NCBI GenBank assembly: GCA_038325765.1 | Contig: JBBQJI010000010.1 | Coordinates: 62,001-126,000 of the forward strand | Direction of reading: 5' to 3' | Origin: Xiheibacterium sp038325765 | GTDB taxonomy: Bacteria > Myxococcota_A > Polyangia > Nannocystales > Nannocystaceae | Length of the DNA stretch: 64,000 nt | Shown: piece by piece, positions 15,609 through 22,865 of the stretch | Layout of the letters: the number at the start of each line of letters is the position of its first letter | How positions within the stretch are numbered: position 1 is the first letter of the stretch | Notes under the pieces: generated by a model | What the model saw: the letters and a program-made list of their open reading frames with translations, nothing else | What the model was told of the DNA's origin: nothing | Database searches by the model: none | Translations under genes and position numbers: made by a program

Positions 15609-17666
15609 ATGAGCCTGGTGGTCGCCGAATCCGTCTCCCTTGCGTTCGGCAAGAAGGAGCTCATCAGCGGACTCGATCTGCGGATCGCCGCGGGCGATCG
15701 GGTCGGTCTCATCGGTCCCAATGGCTCGGGCAAGAGCAGCCTCATGCGCCTGCTCGCTGGCGAGATGCGCCCCGATGGCGGCACCATCCGCAGCCGCAAG
15801 CACCTGCGCGTGGGGTATCTGCCCCAGGACCTCGACATCGCCGGCGGTCGCACCCTGCTCACGGCGGTGCTCGACGCCGTGCCCGGTCGCGCCGAACTCG
15901 ACGCCGACACCACCCGCGCCGAAGAGGAATTCGCGGCCGCCGAGGCCAGCGGCGACGAGCCGCGTATCCTCGCGGCCGCCGAGCTCATCGGCGATCTGCA
16001 CGGCCGCATCGCGTCGTTCGAGCAGGACTACTCCGAGCACCAGGCCCGTCGCATCCTCGATGGTCTCGGCTTCGCGCCCACCGACGCGCAGCGCGACCTA
16101 GGCGAGTTCTCGGGCGGCTGGAAGATGCGCGCTGCCCTGGCGGGCCTGCTGTTCCAGCGCCCCGAGCTGCTGTTGCTCGACGAGCCCACCAACCATCTCG
16201 ACCTGCCGACTGTGGCGTGGTTCGGTGGGTTCCTCCGCGCCTACCCCCACGGCTTCGTGCTCATCTGCCACGACCGCGAGTTCCTCGACGAGCAGATCGA
16301 ACGCGTGGTCTCGCTCGAGCCCGAGGGCGTTCGTCAGTATCGCGGCGACTACGAGGCGTACCTCGCGCAGCGCGCCGAAGAAGAGATCGTCCTCGCCAAT
16401 CAGGCCCGCAACCTCGGGCGCGAGCGCGAGAAGGCCGAGCAGTTCATCGAGCGCTTCCGGGCCCAGGCGAACAAGGCCAAGGCGGTCCAGAGCCGCGTCA
16501 AGCAGCTCGCCAAGATGGATGAGGTCCAGACGCTGCAGCAGCGCGAGACGATGCGGTTCCGCTTCCCGGCCAGCGAGCGCTCGGGCGGCGAGCCCCTGCG
16601 CGTCGATGGCCTGCGCAAGGTCTACGGCGATCATGTGGTGCTGCAGAACGTCGAGCTTCGCGTCGCCCGGGGCGATCGGATCGCCATCATCGGCAAAAAC
16701 GGCGCCGGCAAGACCACGCTGCTAAAGATCATCGCCGACGAACTCCGCGCCGACGGCGGCAGCGTGCAGCTCGGTCACAAGGTGAAGGTCGGCTACTACG
16801 CGCAGCACCACGCCGACACCCTCGATCCGCGGCGCACCGTACTCGAGGCGGTGTCCACCGGCGATCAGTCGAGCACGCGCGTCCGCACCATGCTCGGCGC
16901 GTTCCTCTTCCACGACGAGGACGTCGACAAGCCCATCGGCGTGCTCTCGGGCGGCGAGCGGGCCCGCGTCGCACTGGCGCGGCTGCTGGTCGATCCCGGC
17001 AATTTGGTGCTCATGGACGAGCCGACCAACCACCTCGATCTCGCGTCGGCCGAGGCTCTGGCCGAGGCCATGTCTACCTTCGACGGCACGTTGGTGTTCG
17101 TCAGCCACAACCGCAGCTTCGTACGCAGACTCGCCACCAAGATCTGGAACGTCGAGGGCGGCGGCGTCGAGACCTACCCGGGCAGCCTCGACGAGTACAT
17201 CGATCGGCACCGCGGGCTCACCGAGGGGCGTGGTGCTGCCAAGCCGAGCAAGACCGAGCCGGTGCGCGAGGCCAGCCCTGCGGCGAGCAAGCCCGGCGCG
17301 GCGATCAAGCCCGGCGCGGCGAGCAAGCCCGGCGCATCCAACGAGACGGCCGCGCGCCCGCGCGAGGACGACCGTGCCCGCCGCCGCTTCGAGGCCGAGC
17401 AACGGACGCTGCGCAACCGGACCCTGGGGCCGGCGAAGACCCGGGTGCAGCAGCTCGAGGCGACGATCGATCGCCTCGAGCTCGCGCAGCGCGGGCGCAA
17501 CCTCGAGCTCGCCAAGCCCGAGGTCTACGCCGACGCGCCGCGTCGCAATGCGTTGCTGACCGAGTATCAGCGCGACGCCGACGCGCTCGCCGACGCCACG
17601 GCCGCGTGGGAACTCGCCTGCGCCGAGCTCGAGGTCCTCGAGGCCCAGCTCACTGCAGGCGCTTGA
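15609..17666 (+). CDS. ABC-F family ATPase (Uup/EttA type)
   Basis: A 685-residue soluble protein with two ATP-binding domains and no membrane segment, as in ABC-F proteins that act on ribosomes or DNA repair intermediates. Domain 1: GPNGSGKS (Lys42), FSGGW signature, LLLLDEPTNHLDLP. Domain 2: GKNGAGKT (Lys368), LSGGERARVALARLL, VLMDEPTNHLDLAS. Between them lies the charged linker (QFIERFRAQANKAKAVQSRV) characteristic of the family. The C-terminus has a Lys/Pro/Ala-rich segment with repeated KPGAA units, then a coiled coil (AKTRVQQLEATIDRLELA), as in Uup. The subtype cannot be fixed. The stop codon region overlaps the convergent zinc-ribbon gene by 17 bases. Confidence 0.9.
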   Translation: MSLVVAESVSLAFGKKELISGLDLRIAAGDRVGLIGPNGSGKSSLMRLLAGEMRPDGGTIRSRKHLRVGYLPQDLDIAGGRTLLTAVLDAVPGRAELDADTTRAEEEFAAAEASGDEPRILAAAELIGDLHGRIASFEQDYSEHQARRILDGLGFAPTDAQRDLGEFSGGWKMRAALAGLLFQRPELLLLDEPTNHLDLPTVAWFGGFLRAYPHGFVLICHDREFLDEQIERVVSLEPEGVRQYRGDYEAYLAQRAEEEIVLANQARNLGREREKAEQFIERFRAQANKAKAVQSRVKQLAKMDEVQTLQQRETMRFRFPASERSGGEPLRVDGLRKVYGDHVVLQNVELRVARGDRIAIIGKNGAGKTTLLKIIADELRADGGSVQLGHKVKVGYYAQHHADTLDPRRTVLEAVSTGDQSSTRVRTMLGAFLFHDEDVDKPIGVLSGGERARVALARLLVDPGNLVLMDEPTNHLDLASAEALAEAMSTFDGTLVFVSHNRSFVRRLATKIWNVEGGGVETYPGSLDEYIDRHRGLTEGRGAAKPSKTEPVREASPAASKPGAAIKPGAASKPGASNETAARPREDDRARRRFEAEQRTLRNRTLGPAKTRVQQLEATIDRLELAQRGRNLELAKPEVYADAPRRNALLTEYQRDADALADATAAWELACAELEVLEAQLTAGA

Positions 17667-19371
17667 GCTGCGAGCGCACGTCGCCAGCGTAGCGGCCGTC
17701 GGGTGCGAGCGCGAGGTACTTCTCATAGGCCGCGACCGCGTCGGCCTTCTTGCGGCGATCCTGCTGCAGCACACCGATCGTCAGCCAGCAGTCGGCGATC
17801 TCCGGGGCGGCCTGGATGCACTGCCCGGCGGTGGTGAGCGCGGCGTCGGCGTTGCCGAGCTCGAGCTCGATCTGCGACAGCAGCAGCAGGGCGTCGGCCT
17901 GCATCGGCGCCGTGGTCAGGATCTCCTGCAGCAGGGTCTTGGCCTCGGCGAGCTTCTTGCGCTGCGTACCGCCCTTCGCGGCGACGTACAGCGAGCGGGC
18001 CTCGTCGAGGCGCGCGGTGGTGTCGGCGTCGGGGGGCGTCCGCACCGGGGGAGCGCCTGCCTGCGTAGCCGCGGCGATCGGGGCTGGCCATGCCTCGGGA
18101 ACCACCGGCTTGCCCGCCGCAGGATCGGCGCCCGGAGCAGCGGCCGCGGGAGCAGCGGCCGCTGGATCAGCGGCCGCCGGCGCAGGAACGGCCGCCGCGG
18201 GCGCGGGCTTGGCCACCGGTGCGGTGGTCTTCTCGGGGGCGACGCTGCCCGGGCGAACCTCGGCGGCGACATTCGCGTCCGGATCGACCGGCGCGCTGGG
18301 GAAGAGCTGGGCGCGGAACAGCCACGCGCCGATGACCACCATCACGCCGGCGCCGATCAGGATCGGCCGCCATGGGAGCGGACGCGCCGCGGGGGCGAAC
18401 GCGGCACCACCGTCGAGCGGTCCGTCGCCGAAGCCCTCGTCCTCGTCGAAGTCGTCGTCGCCGCCGAGGAAGTCGCGCTCGAGAGCCGTGGGTGCCGCCG
18501 CCTCGTTGCGGCGCGGCTCTCGGGTCGGCTCTGCCGGCCTGGTCTCGAAGGCACCCGAAACGCTCGCGCCCCGAGCCGGCAGGATCGCATCGAGATCGGC
18601 ATCGAGCTCGGCGTCATCGAAACCGTCGTTCGCGGCGGGGCGCCGATCGACGATCGTCTCCAGTGCCGGTGCCGGTGCCGGTGCCGGCGCCGAGCGCGAG
18701 GAGACCATCGAGTGCGGTGATGCCATCGACCGCGGTGCGTGGGCCATCGGCGGCGGTGTCGATGGGCCGACCGCCGCGCGCTGGGCCTCGACTTCGATCG
18801 CGTCGCGGATCGCGGCGGCGCTCGCCTTGATTCGCTGCATGCGGAGCGCGACCTCGTCGAGGGTCGGCATCGGCGGCGTGGCGGCGGTCGGGAGTTGCGT
18901 CGGTTGCGGGAGCACCGTCCTGGCGACGGGTGCGGGCGCGGCCGCGATGACGGGATCGGCGATGGCGGGCTCGGTCGCCGGATCGGGATCGGCTGCCGGC
19001 TCGGACTCGGTCGCCTGGCCCGCCTCCGACAGCCACGGCGGCGGTGCCCATGCGCGCGGTGTCTGAGTGCCGGCGTCGACGGCCGAGACCGGCTCGTGCA
19101 GCGATCCGTCGACGGTCGTGGTGCTCGGATGCGGCGGCTCGCGCCTGCTCGGCGACTCCATCGAATCCGGCGCGCGCGTGGCCGCGGCGGGGCGCAGCAT
19201 GGCCCCCGACGCGACGACCATCGTCGAGCTGCGGACGCTGGCCGGTGGCGCCGCCGACTCGCGCGCGGGTGCCCCCTGCGGCTTCTGGCTCGGGTCGAGC
19301 CATTCGCTGCAGTATCGGCACTTCACGGCCGCGTCTTGAATCGGTTCCGCGCAAAATGGACAGGTTTTCAC
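17650..19371 (-). CDS. Zinc-ribbon, single-pass membrane protein with C-terminal TPRs
   Basis: About 573 residues from GTG 19371 (TTG 19377 is an in-frame alternative). The N-terminus VKTCPFCAEPIQDAAVKCRYC is a zinc ribbon (Cys4, 7, 18, 21). A long low-complexity region rich in Ala, Pro, Asp and Ser follows to about residue 335, then one membrane helix (ILIGAGVMVVIGAWLF), another Ala/Pro linker, and from about residue 470 a TPR region (AKTLLQEILTTAPMQADALL, ADCWLTIGVLQQDRRKKADA). This layout is common in myxobacterial regulatory or envelope proteins, but no function is assigned. A -10-like TAAGGT preceded by TGC lies at 19381-19389, nine bases before the GTG. Confidence 0.75.
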   Translation of the reverse strand: MKTCPFCAEPIQDAAVKCRYCSEWLDPSQKPQGAPARESAAPPASVRSSTMVVASGAMLRPAAATRAPDSMESPSRREPPHPSTTTVDGSLHEPVSAVDAGTQTPRAWAPPPWLSEAGQATESEPAADPDPATEPAIADPVIAAAPAPVARTVLPQPTQLPTAATPPMPTLDEVALRMQRIKASAAAIRDAIEVEAQRAAVGPSTPPPMAHAPRSMASPHSMVSSRSAPAPAPAPALETIVDRRPAANDGFDDAELDADLDAILPARGASVSGAFETRPAEPTREPRRNEAAAPTALERDFLGGDDDFDEDEGFGDGPLDGGAAFAPAARPLPWRPILIGAGVMVVIGAWLFRAQLFPSAPVDPDANVAAEVRPGSVAPEKTTAPVAKPAPAAAVPAPAAADPAAAAPAAAAPGADPAAGKPVVPEAWPAPIAAATQAGAPPVRTPPDADTTARLDEARSLYVAAKGGTQRKKLAEAKTLLQEILTTAPMQADALLLLSQIELELGNADAALTTAGQCIQAAPEIADCWLTIGVLQQDRRKKADAVAAYEKYLALAPDGRYAGDVRSQLKRLQ

Positions 19372-19380
19372 GACCAAACG

Positions 19381-19389
19381 ACCTTAGCA
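19381..19389 (-). promoter_or_regulatory. Extended -10 box for the zinc-ribbon gene
   Basis: On the minus strand TGC-TAAGGT ends nine bases before the GTG at 19371. No clear -35 box was seen. It implies a very short or absent leader. Confidence 0.3.
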
Positions 19390-19399
19390 CACAGGATTT

Positions 19400-19446
19400 G
19401 GGCCCGTGTCATCGGTGACACCCACCGCGGCGGTCGACACGGGCCC
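19400..19446. other. 11-base inverted repeat with nested hairpin in a divergent intergenic region
   Basis: GGGCCCGTGTC (19400-19410) and its exact complement GACACGGGCCC (19436-19446) enclose 25 bases that themselves contain a 5-base stem (19413-19417 with 19423-19427). It sits just upstream of the zinc-ribbon gene promoter and could be an operator, a transcript hairpin or a cruciform. The rest of 19447-19662 shows no feature I can name. Confidence 0.6.
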
Positions 19447-19662
19447 GAAACGGGTGCGCAGTGGCGACCCAGCGCGGACGCAATGGCAGCGCCGACGGCC
19501 GCAGAGCGCAGCGACGCGGGGTAGGGGCCAACGGCTGGCGTGCCGTGCCGATGGGCGGCCGGCCCGCGCGCGCGCGTTGGCCCGTCCGTCCCTGGGACGA
19601 CTGGGCGCCGCGGACGGAGCCGGAGCCCGCATCGTCACCTCGTGTTATGGCTGCCCTGGTCG

Positions 19663-20772
19663 ATGACGTCCGATTCCGCCGGTGACGACGCTGCAGGTCC
19701 GCTGTACTCGCGCTTGGGTTCGCCGCCGCGGCGACTGAGCTGGGCAGCGCTGCCGACCGCCGTAGAGCGGGCGCCGTGGCTCGACACCGGCACCACGACC
19801 GTGTGGATCAAGCGCGACGATCGATCGAGTGCGATCTACGGCGGAGGAAAGATCCGCAAGCTGCAGTGGGTGCTGGCCAACCCACCCTACGACGACGACG
19901 CGCCCGTGTTGTCGGTCGGCGGCACGGGCAGTCACCACCTGCTCGCGCTCGCGCTGCTGCTCGCCCCGCTGCGCCGCGAGCTGCACGCGCTGGTGTTCGA
20001 GCAGCCGTGGACCGAGCACGTGCGCACCAACCTCGCCGTGCTGGTGTCGAGCGGCGCGCAGCTGTGGCCGGTGAAGTCGCGGCCGCAGCTGGGCTGGGCA
20101 TGGCTGAGCTATCAGATCTGGCGCCGGCCGGCGCGGCCGGGCACGTACATGGCTGCGGGCGCGAGCACGGCCCTGGGTTGCTTCGGCTTCGTCGAGGCAG
20201 GCCTCGAGCTCGCGGCGCAGATCGACCGGGGCGACATGCCACGTCCCGACGTCATCTACCTGACCGCTGGATCGGCGGGGAGCTGCGCGGGGCTGCTCCT
20301 GGGCCTCGCCATCGCGCGGGTCCCGGTGCACGTGCACCTGGTCACGTCGGTCGAGCGCTGGGCGTTCAACACGGTGATGCTGCAGCGCAAACTGCTCGCC
20401 GCCCACGGCGAGCTCGTGCGTGCGGGCCTCGTCGATGCGCCGGCGGGCGGACCGGGTCGGTGGCTGTATGCTGCGGGCGTCACCTTCGCGATCGACCACG
20501 GCGAGATCGGTCGCGGCTACGGCTCGCCGACCCCGGCCGCGCTCGCGTCGCTCGCCATCGCCGCGGAGCACGGCATCGCCCTCGAGACCACGTACACCGC
20601 GAAGTGCCTGGCCGCGCTTCGTCGCATCGAGGCTGTGCGCACCGGAGCTTCGCGCAACGAACCCTCGCGCAACGTGCTGTGGTGGAACACCCACGCTGGC
20701 AACGATCTGTCGGCGCGGATCGACCCGGATTGGCGCGCTCGCTGTCCGATCGTCGTGCCTCCCGGCGTTTGA
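19663..20772 (+). CDS. PLP-dependent enzyme, ACC deaminase / D-cysteine desulfhydrase family
   Basis: A 369-residue fold-type II PLP enzyme. The PLP-lysine block reads SAIYGGGKIRKLQWVL with Lys63; the usual Asn before this Lys (GGNK) is Gly here. Other blocks are VLSVGGTGSHHLLALAL and a Gly/Ser-rich phosphate cup (LTAGSAGSCAGLLLGLA). In the family the enzymes break down 1-aminocyclopropane-1-carboxylate or D-cysteine; the Gly substitution and an unusually long middle part make the substrate uncertain. ATG 19663 is used; the 5-prime region has no clear Shine-Dalgarno. The gene converges with the ECH-YqeY gene, with 15 bases between the stop codons. Confidence 0.8.
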   Translation: MTSDSAGDDAAGPLYSRLGSPPRRLSWAALPTAVERAPWLDTGTTTVWIKRDDRSSAIYGGGKIRKLQWVLANPPYDDDAPVLSVGGTGSHHLLALALLLAPLRRELHALVFEQPWTEHVRTNLAVLVSSGAQLWPVKSRPQLGWAWLSYQIWRRPARPGTYMAAGASTALGCFGFVEAGLELAAQIDRGDMPRPDVIYLTAGSAGSCAGLLLGLAIARVPVHVHLVTSVERWAFNTVMLQRKLLAAHGELVRAGLVDAPAGGPGRWLYAAGVTFAIDHGEIGRGYGSPTPAALASLAIAAEHGIALETTYTAKCLAALRRIEAVRTGASRNEPSRNVLWWNTHAGNDLSARIDPDWRARCPIVVPPGV

Positions 20773-20790
20773 CGGCCGCGTGCGGCGTCA
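20770..20790. terminator. Possible bidirectional hairpin between convergent genes
   Basis: The two facing stop codons are part of a stem, TGACG(G)CCGC paired with GCGGCGTCA around a 2-base loop, with one bulge. There is no U-rich tract, so the terminator call is tentative. Confidence 0.35.
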
Positions 20791-22026
20791 GCTCTCGGCG
20801 AGCACGCGGTCCACGACCGCCTTGGCGATGTCGCCGTCGAGGGTGTCCCGGTGATTCTTCATCAGCAGGCCCATGACGCGGCCTGCGGCCTTGGATCCCT
20901 GGCCAAGGAGCCCGTGCTCCGCGACCAGGGCCCGCACCAGCACCAAGGTTGCCGCCTCGTCGAGTCGAGCGGGCAGGAACTGCTCGCAGAACGCGAGCTC
21001 GAACTGGACGTCGGCGAGGCCTTCGCGGCCGCGCTCTCCGGCCTTCTCGAACTCGGGGATGGCCTTGCGGAGCTGCTTCACGTAGGCGCCGAGTACCGAC
21101 AACCACAGCGCGTCGTCCTCGACGGTGCCCGAGCCGGACTTGAGCTCGGTGATGACGCGGTTCTTGATCATGCCGATCACGTTCAGCGTCGCCTCGTCGC
21201 GATCGCGGCGGGCTTGCTTGGTGCGGGCTTCGATGTCGTCCTTGATGGCCATCGGCGGCAAGCCTAGTCCCGAGCTGGCCGGCTTGGGAAGGCCGCCCCG
21301 GGCCCGCAGGCGCGCGCGGGCGTCCGCGAAGGCCCGGGCGCGGCGGGCTTCGTGCTCCGCGACGCGCGCGGGCGAGGGCGGGCCTGCGGGCCAACGCAGC
21401 GCATCGCGATTGCCCCGCAGCGCCGCGGCGTCGCCGGTGCGCAGGCCGCCGACGACCGCGTCGACGGTCTCCTCGAGCGCGGGTGCGGCCACGAGGTGGT
21501 CGAGCGCGCCATGGGCCGCCGCATCGACGGCGCCGATCCTCTCGCCGAGCAGCACCAGGCGCCGCACCAACGAGTTGCCGAACACATGCTGCAGCAGCGC
21601 AAGACCCTCGGCGCGGTAGATGACGCCGAGCCGGGACGCAGGGATCTCGAAGTGGATCCCGTCTCGCCCGATCCGCACGTCGCAGGCGCAGGCAAGCTCG
21701 ACGCCCGCCCCGATCGCGTGGCCGTCGAGGGCGGCCACGAACGTCGCATCGGCGGCGCGCATCGCCGAGATCGCCGCGCCCAGCGGCGCATCTGGCAGAC
21801 CACCGACTTCCTCGGCGAGCGCGCGCAGATCGAAGCCGCCGCAGAACACCCGTCCGCCGCGCCCGCGCACCATGACGATCTCACCGCGCAGCGTCACCGA
21901 GCGCTCCGCGATCCAGCGCAGGATCGCGGGCGACAACGGGTTGCTGCGCGCCGGATCGCACAGCTCCCATCGCAGCACGCCGCCGTCGTCGGCGTGCTCG
22001 CAGATGCCTGCGGGCGCGGGCGTCAC
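20788..22026 (-). CDS. Enoyl-CoA hydratase/isomerase domain fused to a YqeY (GatB/YqeY) domain
   Basis: One open frame of 412 residues from GTG 22026, which overlaps the stop of the upstream lipoprotein gene. Residues 1-245 are crotonase-like: RGRGGRVFCGGFDLRALAEE forms the first oxyanion-hole loop and ALDGHAIGAGVELACACDVR the second; the region of the usual catalytic Glu is not clearly conserved. Residues 259-412 are a full YqeY domain (MAIKDDIEARTKQARRDRDE, FELAFCEQFLPARLDEAATL), the tRNA-amidotransferase-related helical family. No stop separates them; the 13-residue joint (PKPASSGLGLPP) includes codons unusual here (CTA, TTG). YqeY could also be made separately from ATG 21252, but no Shine-Dalgarno precedes it. 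Confidence 0.75.
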   Translation of the reverse strand: MTPAPAGICEHADDGGVLRWELCDPARSNPLSPAILRWIAERSVTLRGEIVMVRGRGGRVFCGGFDLRALAEEVGGLPDAPLGAAISAMRAADATFVAALDGHAIGAGVELACACDVRIGRDGIHFEIPASRLGVIYRAEGLALLQHVFGNSLVRRLVLLGERIGAVDAAAHGALDHLVAAPALEETVDAVVGGLRTGDAAALRGNRDALRWPAGPPSPARVAEHEARRARAFADARARLRARGGLPKPASSGLGLPPMAIKDDIEARTKQARRDRDEATLNVIGMIKNRVITELKSGSGTVEDDALWLSVLGAYVKQLRKAIPEFEKAGERGREGLADVQFELAFCEQFLPARLDEAATLVLVRALVAEHGLLGQGSKAAGRVMGLLMKNHRDTLDGDIAKAVVDRVLAES

Positions 22027-22556
22027 GGGACGCTCGAGGTCTTGGCGTCGTCGGGGCGCGAACCCGCGGGCGGCGAGTCTGTGGGGGCGTCCGCGGCCTT
22101 GCGCGCCTCGAAGTGCAACCCGCCACCGGGCGGTTGGACCTCGCCGGCTTCGACGGCGCGCCGCAGATCCTCGAGTGCGCGGGCGGCGTCCGAGTCGGGG
22201 TTCTGCAGGATCTTGCGCCGCAGCGCGAAGGCCCGCTTGCGCACGTCTTCGCGCGAGAGCGTCTTGGGATCGGCGGCGATGAGGCGCTGCTCCTCTGCGG
22301 TCAGCGGTGGCTCTGCCGGCTTCGCATCCGCGGGCCCGGCGGCAGCAGCAGCAGGCGCAGCCGGTCCGTCCGCGGGTGCGGGTGCGGGTGCGGGCGTGGG
22401 CGTGGGCGTGGGCGTGGGCGTGGGCGTGGGCGCGCCGCCTCGGTCGTCCGCACCGGGGGGCGGGGCCGTCTCGCAGGTACACGCAGCTGCGAGCGCAGCC
22501 GCGAGCGAGAACGTCCACGACACGACGGGCGCGAATCCAGGGTTCACGTCCGGCAT
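22023..22556 (-). CDS. Lipoprotein with Thr-Pro/Ala-Pro repeat linker
   Basis: A 177-residue protein from ATG 22556. The signal peptide ends at ALAAACTCE, a likely lipobox. A linker of Thr-Pro then Ala-Pro dipeptides (about residues 40-65) is encoded by a hexamer array. The C-terminal part (LTAEEQRLIAADPKTLSRED, KRAFALRRKILQNPDSDAAR) is helical and charged. The stop overlaps the ECH-YqeY start by 4 bases. No family was recognised. Confidence 0.65.
   Translation of the reverse strand: MPDVNPGFAPVVSWTFSLAAALAAACTCETAPPPGADDRGGAPTPTPTPTPTPTPAPAPAPADGPAAPAAAAAGPADAKPAEPPLTAEEQRLIAADPKTLSREDVRKRAFALRRKILQNPDSDAARALEDLRRAVEAGEVQPPGGGLHFEARKAADAPTDSPPAGSRPDDAKTSSVP
22374..22432 (-). repeat. Hexamer array encoding Ala-Pro and Thr-Pro repeats
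   Basis: On the plus strand about three copies of GGGTGC are followed by about six copies of GGGCGT, in frame with the lipoprotein gene. Copy number could change by slippage in steps of two codons without a frameshift. Confidence 0.8.
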
Positions 22557-22650
22557 GATGCCGCGATCCGAGGCGCGCGTGTGATGCCGCCTCACGCCTG
22601 GCCGCGATCGGGCCTGCTCCTCGTGGCCGGCGCGCGTGCGCCGATCTCCA

Positions 22651-22780
22651 TGCGAAGCGGGGCGAAGCGGGGCGAAGCGGGGCGTCGCGGGGCGAAGCGG
22701 GGCGTCGCGGGGCGAAGCGGGGCGTCGCGGGGCGAAGCGGGGCGTCGCGGGGCGAAGCGGGGCGAAGCGGGGCGTCGCGC
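22651..22780 (+). repeat. 13-unit array of two related decamers
   Basis: Thirteen adjacent 10-base units of two types, A = GGCGAAGCGG and B = GGCGTCGCGG, in the order A A A B A B A B A B A A B (the first A and the last B each differ at one edge base). Types differ only at positions 5-6. The array lies 49 bases upstream of the -35 box of the downstream gene. Confidence 0.92.
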
Positions 22781-22828
22781 GCGCCCGCCGGCGAGCCGAA
22801 AGCGCGCCGGAAAATCTCACCCCGGCGG

Positions 22829-22858
22829 TTGGCCGAGACATCCTGGGCACACTACCTT
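22829..22858 (+). promoter_or_regulatory. Probable promoter of the trypsin-like lipoprotein gene
   Basis: TTGGCC (22829-22834) and TACCTT (22853-22858) with an 18-base spacer. The GTG start at 22866 is 7 bases after the -10 box, so the transcript would be leaderless. Confidence 0.45.
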
Positions 22859-22865
22859 TGAGATC

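Larger units (their letters stand above)
22557..22865. other. 309-base divergent intergenic region with decamer array and a promoter
   Basis: No gene is seen. It holds a 13-unit decamer array (22651-22780) and a promoter-like pair for the trypsin-like lipoprotein (22829-22858). The 90 bases next to the lipoprotein gene (22557-22650) show nothing clear. Confidence 0.7.

Noticed and set aside
22651..22780. Decamer array considered as a CRISPR or as coding DNA
   Set aside because: Units are 10 bases with no spacers and no cas genes; the plus-strand translation is Arg/Gly/Ala repeats with no sensible protein around it.
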